Below are positions 57,862 to 64,000 of a stretch of DNA of 64,000 bases, one piece after another. Under the pieces are notes generated by a model, which was given only the letters and a program-made list of their open reading frames with translations, ran no database searches and was not told the origin of the DNA. Source of the stretch: Tragulus kanchil (lineage: Eukaryota > Chordata > Mammalia > Artiodactyla > Tragulidae); NCBI GenBank assembly GCA_022376925.1, contig JAIOJX010000032.1:175943479-176007478 (forward strand), read 5' to 3'. Each line of letters opens with the position of its first letter. The stretch's first letter is position 1. The position numbers and the translations under genes are program-made.

Positions 57862-60016
57862 TTTGTACCTACAGAGCCAAACTTGCCCGACTGATCTTCA
57901 GCTACAGTTTTGTGTGTATGCTCCTCTACAAAACCATAGCTTCTGAAGAACAAAGTCCATATGTTACACACTTATCAAATCTGTGAAGCCCTGAACTCAC
58001 AGCCCAGTTAGCAGAGTCATTTCTTGCTATTTGTTCAACTGGAGATTTTTGTAGCTGACTTTTGGTAAAGTGGTAATTAGCATTCACATCTATAGATCAT
58101 TTACAGCTGATAAAACTACTTTTCTTAGAGATTTGATGGAGTAGGTAGAAGGGACTTATCCCAGTTTGAAGATGAGGAAAGAGAAGCACAGAGAAACCTT
58201 GCCTTAGTCAAGGTCCCATCAGTAGAGAGAGTGAACATGGTAGACCCGGAATCAGATTTCATGTCAATTTCAGCTCTCTTTCCAGAAATACTTAGCAGCT
58301 GGAAGAAGTGTACCCCCTCCTTTTTCTTCGTTTGAGAGATGACAAATTATATTCACTATTGTCCTAAAGTGGTTTTCATTTCTGATTACTTAATTTGCCC
58401 AGTGCTTGCTTTAAATGGTTTTCCACCGCGTGCTGTAGATGTGTTGCGGTTGACTTTTGACATTATAACACTTTAGTACAAAGAAAGCTACAGAAAGCAA
58501 CAATGAAAACATTTACTAAGTATGTTTATAATCAAATATATCCTCAGTAATTTAATTTGGAGGAAGCAGAGAGCCCAGTAATACAAACAGGGATGGTTAA
58601 TAATTCATAAATCCTGAACCAGGGAAAGCTGGAAGAAAAACTCAGACCACAGTTGGCTGCTCTGCTCTGAACCTACCTGTGCCCACTAAGAATGGAGGAT
58701 TCAGGTGATGAAAGCCCTCTGATGGTTTGGATGAGTGGTTTTTGAATGGAATGGTGGTCCTAGGAGCTCAGATCCTGAGGAATGGATGTCAAAGCTGAGG
58801 TCCTGGACAGGCTGAGGGAGATTCAAAGGGACTGGATCACTCCCTGACCCACAGCACCAAATGTGAGAGGAGGATCTCTGAGCCACAGGATTATCTCACT
58901 GAGATCCTTTATTCAAGATCATTGCCTTACCCTAGCTTTTGTACCTACAGAGCCAAACTTGCCCGACTGATCTTCAGCTACAGTTTTGTGTGTATGCTCC
59001 TCTACAAAACCATAGCTTCTGAAGAACAAAGTCCATATGTTACACACTTATCAAATCTGTGAAGCCCTGAACTCACAGCCCAGTTAGCAGAGTCATTTCT
59101 TGCTATTTGTTCAACTGGAGATTTTTGTAGCTGACTTTTGGTAAAGTGGTAATTAGCATTCACATCTATAGATCATTTACAGCTGATAAAACTACTTTTC
59201 TTAGAGATTTGATGGAGTAGGTAGAAGGGACTTATCCCAGTTTGAAGATGAGGAAAGAGAAGCACAGAGAAACCTTGCCTTAGTCAAGGTCCCATCAGTA
59301 GAGAGAGTGAACATGGTAGACCCGGAATCAGATTTCATGTCAATTTCAGCTCTCTTTCCAGAAATACTTAGCAGCTGGAAGAAGTGTACCCCCTCCTTTT
59401 TCTTCGTTTGAGAGATGACAAATTATATTCACTATTGTTCTAAAGTGGTTTTCATTTCTGATTACTTAATTTGCCCAGTGCTTGCTTTAAATGGTTTTCC
59501 ACCGCGTGCTGTAGATGTGTTGCGGTTGACTTTTGACATTATAACACTTTAGTACAAAGAAAGCTACAGAAAGCAACAATGAAAACATTTACTAAGTATG
59601 TTTATAATCAAATATATCCCTCAGTAATTTAATTTGGAGGAAGCAGAGAGCCCAGTAATACAAACAGGGATGGTTAATAATTCATAAATCCTGAACCAGG
59701 GAAAGCTGGAAGAAAAACTCAGACCACAGTTGGCTGCTCTGCTCTGAACCTACCTGTGCCCACTAAGAATGGAGGATTCAGGTGATGAAAGCCCTCTGAT
59801 GGTTTGGATGAGTGGTTTTTGAATGGAATGGTGGTCCTAGGAGCTCAGATCCTGAGGAATGGATGTCAAAGCTGAGGTCCTGGACAGGCTGAGGGAGATT
59901 CAAAGGGACTGGATCACTCCCTGACCCACAGCACCAAATGTGAGAGGAGGATCTCTGAGCCACAGGATTATCTCACTGAGATCCTTTATTCAAGATCATT
60001 GCCTTACCCTAGCTTT
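57862..60016 (+). repeat. Direct tandem duplication 18 (about 1.08 kb unit), nested with duplication 17
   Basis: Copy A is 57862-58939 and copy B 58938-60016, joined at a shared tt. Copy A begins within copy B of duplication 17, so about 0.39 kb (tttgtacctacagagccaaa onward) is present three times (56740, 57862, 58938). Two small differences were seen (58362/59438, and a C-run at 58542/59618). Confidence 0.97.
58256..58937. other. Anonymous sequence inside duplication 18 (also at 59332-60016)
   Basis: No recognised element. The same 61-codon minus frame in both copies is a duplication effect. Confidence 0.4.
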
Positions 60017-60499
60017 CATTGTTGAACATCTGGGAGACAGCTAATGAGCCCAGAAGATACAGAAATAAGTGAAATGTGGTGCATCTGTTTGCCTTAGATA
60101 GACCAGGCTACAGCCTAGACATCTACACTGCACTTTAAAATGGGGAAGGCCTGCTCCCACTCATCCTCTCCTTGGAGAGTTCTGACCACCATGAAGGACC
60201 AGTGATGCTTCTGTGAGCAGTATCCAGTGCGAGTGGGAGGTGAAGACCCAGAGAGGCCAGGACGGGACCAGCTCCCAGCTCAAAACTGGAGTGAAGGCTA
60301 GACGACCCCACCCACGATCCCTGCCTGTGTGTTGCTCCTGGGTCCACAGAGCAGAGAGGAGGCATGAATTTCATCACATGTGCACACTTTCCAGGCGATT
60401 CCATGATCTAAAAAGTGGGCCAAAGAGGCATGGTTAATTTCTTTGGAACTTAGTCATCTAAGGAATTATAATGAGTTTAGTGGGGGGCGGGGAAATAAC
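60017..60499. other. Anonymous unique sequence
   Basis: Frames of 74 and 89 codons on opposite strands across 60135-60437 lack domains. A G-run sits at 60481-60488. Confidence 0.35.
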
Positions 60500-61195
60500 A
60501 AAAGACAAGAAAAGGTAATTTATAGAAAAGGAAATGCACATGACTCTCAAGCCTATGAAAATATGCAAACTTTACTGGAGATAAGAGACATGCAAATTTC
60601 AGCTATTGTGGGATATTAGTCTTCATCTATCAGATTGGTGAAGATCAAAGAGTCTAATAAAACACACTGTGGGCCCCAAATGGGAAGCTCTGTATAGTGT
60701 CTCACTACTGTAGGGAGTGCTGGCCATGGCCGTCCCGCTGGGAGACAGGACAATGTGTGTGGTGGGAATAAACATCCCCAGTCCACTTACAGACACATAG
60801 CTAGACCCAGAGAATGTCACATAGCGTGAAGTTAAGTCAGAAAGAGAGTATTCCACATATATATGGAAGCCACAAAAATAGCACAGACGGTCTTATTTGC
60901 AAAGTAGAAATAAAGACACAGACACAGAGGACAAATGCAGAGATACTAAGAGGAAAGGGGGTGGTGAACTGGAAGATTGAGATTGACATATATAACTACT
61001 GATACTATGTATAAAATAGATAACTAATGAGAAGCTATTGTGTAGTACAAAGAACTGTTCGCTTCTCTGGGGTGACCTAAATGAGAAAAAATGAAAATCC
61101 CAAAAAGAGGAAGTATGTGTGAATATGTAGTTGATTCACTTTGCTGTACAGCAGAAACTAACACGATATTATAAAGCAACTATACATAAAAAGAA
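60500..61195 (+). mobile_element. L1 ORF2 end and 3' UTR, sense
   Basis: aaaaggaaatgcacatgact, gagacatgcaaatttcagct and ttcatctatcagattggtga mark the end of L1 ORF2. tcacatagcgtgaagttaag and aagatgaga-free 3'-UTR blocks follow: gaagattgagattgacatat, ttgattcactttgctgtaca, gcagaaactaacacgatatt, ataaagcaactatacataaa. The two parts may be one decayed element or two; all frames are broken. Confidence 0.75.
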
Positions 61196-62419
61196 GAAAA
61201 AGCTCCATAAACAAAAAGACAAAGAAAAGCCTCAGACACTTGGACATGATGATTTTATGGCAAAGTGTGTGTGAAGAAACATGTGCAGAGGTAAGTGCTG
61301 AAATAATTTCTTTAGAATCAAAACATGATAAATGCTTTAAACATTGATAGAAAGTTGTTTAAACAAATTCTGTCATACACACATAAGCTCACACATAATA
61401 GAGTAATAATTCTTCAAAAGAATGAAGAAATAAAGTTTAGTTCTTCACTATTTTTAGTTTTTATATTAAGTCCTTCATATATTCTCTGTATGTACACATA
61501 TGTATCATATATATATGCATTTCATACTTTCATATGTAAATATATGTTATATTTGTGCCTGTGTAATATTCACAGAGACACACAGTCACCACACTGACAT
61601 GGAATGCTCTATCTATTGACAAATGGATTAGACGTTGGTCCAGAGATGAATGTGTATGATATATTCTCATCTGTATAAATGTAATCAAAACATCCATATG
61701 CATGGGTGTGTGCACACATACACAGAAGCCTTGTATCTTCAAACGGTTAGAGAACTCAAGCAGGGTATTAAGGTGAGATAAGCATATATTTTGTAGTATA
61801 AAATGCAATTTATTTGAAAATATAATGGAATCCTAAATTGAAATCCTTATGAAAAATATTTTGGGGGAAACAAAATTCAGGTCCTCCATCATATACTTTA
61901 GTTATTTGAAGATGATCAAATTAATTTGACTATTCACAATATTTTTCTTCATGTGCCCGGATGCTTCAAGCTGTCCGAATCTCCATCACCGTCCCTAAAG
62001 AGTCTCTGCTGTACTTCCTCTGTGAATCTCACAGTTTATGACTAAATACAAAAGGCCAAGCGTGGTCTGACTGGCACAGACTAAAGTGAAAGACTGAAGC
62101 TGTCACCTCCCTGTCCTGAGAGACAACCACTCCTCGTAAACCTGAAGAACACAAAGTCTTGTGAGTGGACGTCTCTCCATGTAGATGAAGTTTGAGTGTG
62201 ACCTAAGATCTCAGTTTTTCTAACTCTAGTATCTGTCTCATTTCTCTTCTCAGTTCAGCTGGTCCCCAAGACACAGGAGCAGAAGATGACTCTGTATTCC
62301 TCACTTACAACTATTTCCACCCCCATTCTTTGGCCCCTCTCCTGTTCCACTTCAACCATAGGTCCTCACCACCTCTTCCCCACTTAGATGTTTCCAGACT
62401 GAGCCTTAACTGGGCATGT
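61196..62419. other. Anonymous AT-rich sequence
   Basis: Contains alternating TA/TG-rich stretches near 61490-61560. Frames of about 90 codons here are low-complexity. No element named. Confidence 0.4.
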
Positions 62420-62476
62420 ATATAAATAAATAAATAAATAAATAAATATATATATATATATATATTTTTTTTTTTC
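62420..62476 (+). repeat. (AAAT)n-(TA)n-(T)n compound simple repeat
   Basis: Six AAAT-type units pass directly into a TA run and then a T-run. It could be the remnant tail of a retroelement; no body is recognised beside it. Confidence 0.85.
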
Positions 62477-62849
62477 CACTGTGTTAAGGAACCCCTAGGG
62501 ATCCTTTTCCAATAAGATGCTGATTGGTCAAAAATGGTTTCCAGTAACTCAGCCTTTGTTTTGTAAAAACATTATTGCAACATTGTATAACACTTTAGAA
62601 ATGTTTCAAATTCAGGCTGGCTGGCGATTTAGCAGACAAGGGGGCTAGCATATGGAGTCTGTTATGCTCAAGAGGCTTGTGGGTTTATTTCTGGCACTGC
62701 TAGGCAAGTCAGGATTAGCAACCAGGAGCGTCTTTTCAGATATGAGAAGGCCAGACCATCAGGTGTGGATACCTCTCTTGGACCAGTAGCTCAAGTCTTG
62801 TGGGCGTATGAAAGAGGAAAAAAATTGGATATTCCAAAGCAATCAGGTT
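62477..62849. other. Anonymous unique sequence
   Basis: No recognised element. Confidence 0.4.
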
Positions 62850-62867
62850 ATAAAAGGGTGTGTATAA

Positions 62868-62980
62868 ACATCATTCATTTATTTATTCAGCTTCAGCATA
62901 TACACTGTGCCAGGGACAGAACTGCTTAAGATACAGAAGACCTCGGTCCTACCTTCAAAACATCCATATTCTAATCAAGG
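62868..62980 (+). repeat. Ancient L2/MIR-class repeat fragment
   Basis: tcattcatttatttattcag, then actgtgccagggacagaact, taagatacagaagacctcgg and tcctaccttcaaaacatcca follow the order of a common ancient mammalian repeat block (attcattcaacaaatattta ... tgtgccaggcactgtgc). It is interrupted by the Bov-tA SINE next to it. Confidence 0.5.
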
Positions 62981-63203
62981 ATGAATGCGAAAAAAATTGA
63001 AAGTGTTAGTCCCTCAGTCAAGTCTGACTGCGAGCCCATGGATAGTAACCCACCAGGCTCCTCTATCCAGGGAATTCTCCAGGCAAGAATACTGGAGTGG
63101 GCAGACAATCCCTTCTTCAAAGGATCTTCCTGACTCAGAGACTGAACCCAGACCTCCTGCATTGTGGGCAGATTCGCTACTGCCTGAGCCACCAGGGAAG
63201 CTC
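62981..63203 (-). mobile_element. Bov-tA-type SINE, antisense, with 12-bp target duplication
   Basis: Read on the minus strand: gagcttccctggtggctcag, gcagtagcgaatctgcccac, aatgcaggaggtctgggttc, actccagtattcttgcctgg, agccatg-type region and the tail gtcagacttgactgaggg, then the A-run seen here as aaaaaaa near 62990. Exact ttctaatcaagg copies at 62969-62980 and 63204-63215 are the target duplication. Confidence 0.93.
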
Positions 63204-63215
63204 TTCTAATCAAGG

Positions 63216-63960
63216 GTACACAAAAGGGAATGCAAATTACAGACCAGTTTGAGAATCGCAAGGTCTGGGGAAGTTGTGGCCACCTGAGAATGTGGGATTG
63301 AGAAGATGGTCGTTGGTCTGAGTTTAGGACCTTCTGCTAAATTTATGACAATTTGAGAGTCCTATAAAGTAGAAGAGGGGAGAGACACTTCGGACAATGG
63401 GAACTCCATGCAGAATTTCTGGACATAACACAGAAAAGATCATGTATTGAACATCATGAGCATCCTTCATCCTGCTTGTCTGAGAAACTGCTGTGTGATC
63501 ATTGGTTCACCTGCAGAGCCCCAGGCTTTTAGCCTTCTGGAAGAGCGTGCCCATGCTCAAAACTGGACATCTATACAAAGCTGGAGTCTTGTACACCTTG
63601 GCTCTGTCCACTGTGTTCTTGAGCCCTGTTGGTGATAAAGGGTTCATGGTAACGACTACTATCAAGCTTGAAGGCAGAAGGAGATTCAGCCAGTCTGGCT
63701 TTGCTCATTATTGACTCTGAGAACTTGCACCGCTCTCTAAACCTTGGGAGCCTGTTTGCTCGTTTGTTGCAGGTGGGTGAACACTCATACTTGCCTAGTG
63801 GAGACAGTGTCAGGATCATGGTACATGCCGAAATAAGTGAAGTGGACTCATTGGTCTATACAGCACTTTGTGAATTGCGTAGTCATGCACTGATATGAGA
63901 GTCAGATCATGAAGAAGCCTGAGGCCAGAACACGGATGCTTTTGAATTGTGGTGCTGGAG
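63216..63960. other. Anonymous unique sequence
   Basis: Frames of 62-82 codons on both strands overlap here without domains. It probably forms the body of duplication 19's first copy. Confidence 0.35.
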
Positions 63961-64000
63961 ATAAAAGGGTGTGTATAAACATCATTCATTTATTTATTCA

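Larger units (their letters stand above)
56003..58255 (+). repeat. Direct tandem duplication 17 (about 1.12 kb unit)
   Basis: Copy A is 56003 to about 57140 and copy B 57137-58255, joined through the shared cagtctcacag. Copy B lacks 14 bases just after its start (tctctccatcttcc of copy A). Copy A's inner end (agttaccatggtagac ... gtttcag) is altered against copy B (agtgaacatggtagac ... gaatcag). The interior is near identical. Confidence 0.97.
62850..64000 (+). repeat. Start of tandem duplication 19, cut by the window end
   Basis: The 40 bases at 63961-64000 are an exact repeat of 62850-62889 (ataaaagggtgtgtataaac onward), offset by 1111 bases. The offset matches the unit size of the other duplications, so copy A is probably 62850-63960 and copy B begins at 63961. 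The rest of copy B lies outside the window. Confidence 0.9.

Noticed and set aside
2001..64000. Regularly spaced duplications as a CRISPR-like or other programmed repeat system
   Set aside because: Units are about 1.1 kb, mutually unrelated, and lack a shared repeat, leader or associated genes; the genome is mammalian.
2001..64000. Biological segmental duplication or satellite array
   Set aside because: A satellite repeats one unit and segmental duplications vary in size and identity; here each unit is different, occurs only two or three times in tandem, and has junction-focused errors.

Overview
The window is non-coding DNA of a bovid ruminant. The lineage is read from its repeats: many Bov-tA-type tRNA-derived SINEs, several BovB (RTE) LINE fragments, CHR-1/CHR-2 cetartiodactyl SINEs and artiodactyl L1 3' ends, over older layers of MIR, MLT1 LTR, hAT-Charlie and ancient L1. 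No intact protein-coding gene, tRNA, rRNA, CRISPR array or operon is visible. The longest open frame (161 codons) is in an anonymous stretch, and most other frames lie in or beside repeats, so I call no CDS. The segment looks intergenic or deep-intronic.

The dominant structure is a series of direct tandem duplications. Eighteen complete pairs, and the start of a nineteenth at the window end, each repeat a different block of about 1.03-1.19 kb head to tail and nearly identically. Junctions fall every 1.8-6.3 kb (near 3166, 8121, 10649, 12800, 19095, 20966, 24020, 26220, 29333, 31611, 34750, 38756, 42390, 44946, 48485, 51670, 57138, 58938 and 63961). Some junctions share a few bases; others carry 6-34 bases found in neither copy. 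Mismatches and indels concentrate next to the junctions while copy interiors are almost identical. Different sequences with a common unit length, no shared motif and error-rich inner edges are best explained by overlapping contig ends placed side by side without merging (false duplication), not by biology. About 20 kb is redundant, leaving roughly 44 kb of real sequence.

Layout: 1-7000 MLT1 LTR, BovB pieces (one with a mutated RT motif), Bov-tA SINEs and an L1 3' end; 7000-14000 four duplications with a SINE pair, (CA)n, MIR, MLT1 LTR and BovB RT fragment; 14000-18000 Bov-tA and a long old L1 with a nested younger L1 end; 18000-22900 MIR, CHR-2 and BovB; 22900-27400 a decayed hAT transposase C-terminus, then anonymous sequence; 27500-35800 antisense L1, an exon-like GC-rich patch, (CA)n, older antisense L1 and a CHR-1 with a 15-bp target duplication; 36000-46000 BovB, Bov-tA, an L1 with a twin-priming 5' inversion, and MIR; 46000-53000 MER5-like and other hAT fragments, two candidate endogenous-retrovirus LTRs and a hAT element with an exact 8-bp target duplication; 53000-64000 MIRs, CHR-2, (CCA)n, L1 and a Bov-tA with a 12-bp target duplication.

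I found no new functional system. The best observations are the false-duplication pattern, the datable transposon insertions, the hAT transposase relic and the unexplained GC-rich patch near 28.0-28.3 kb. Family names are from recognition of consensus features, not from a database search.
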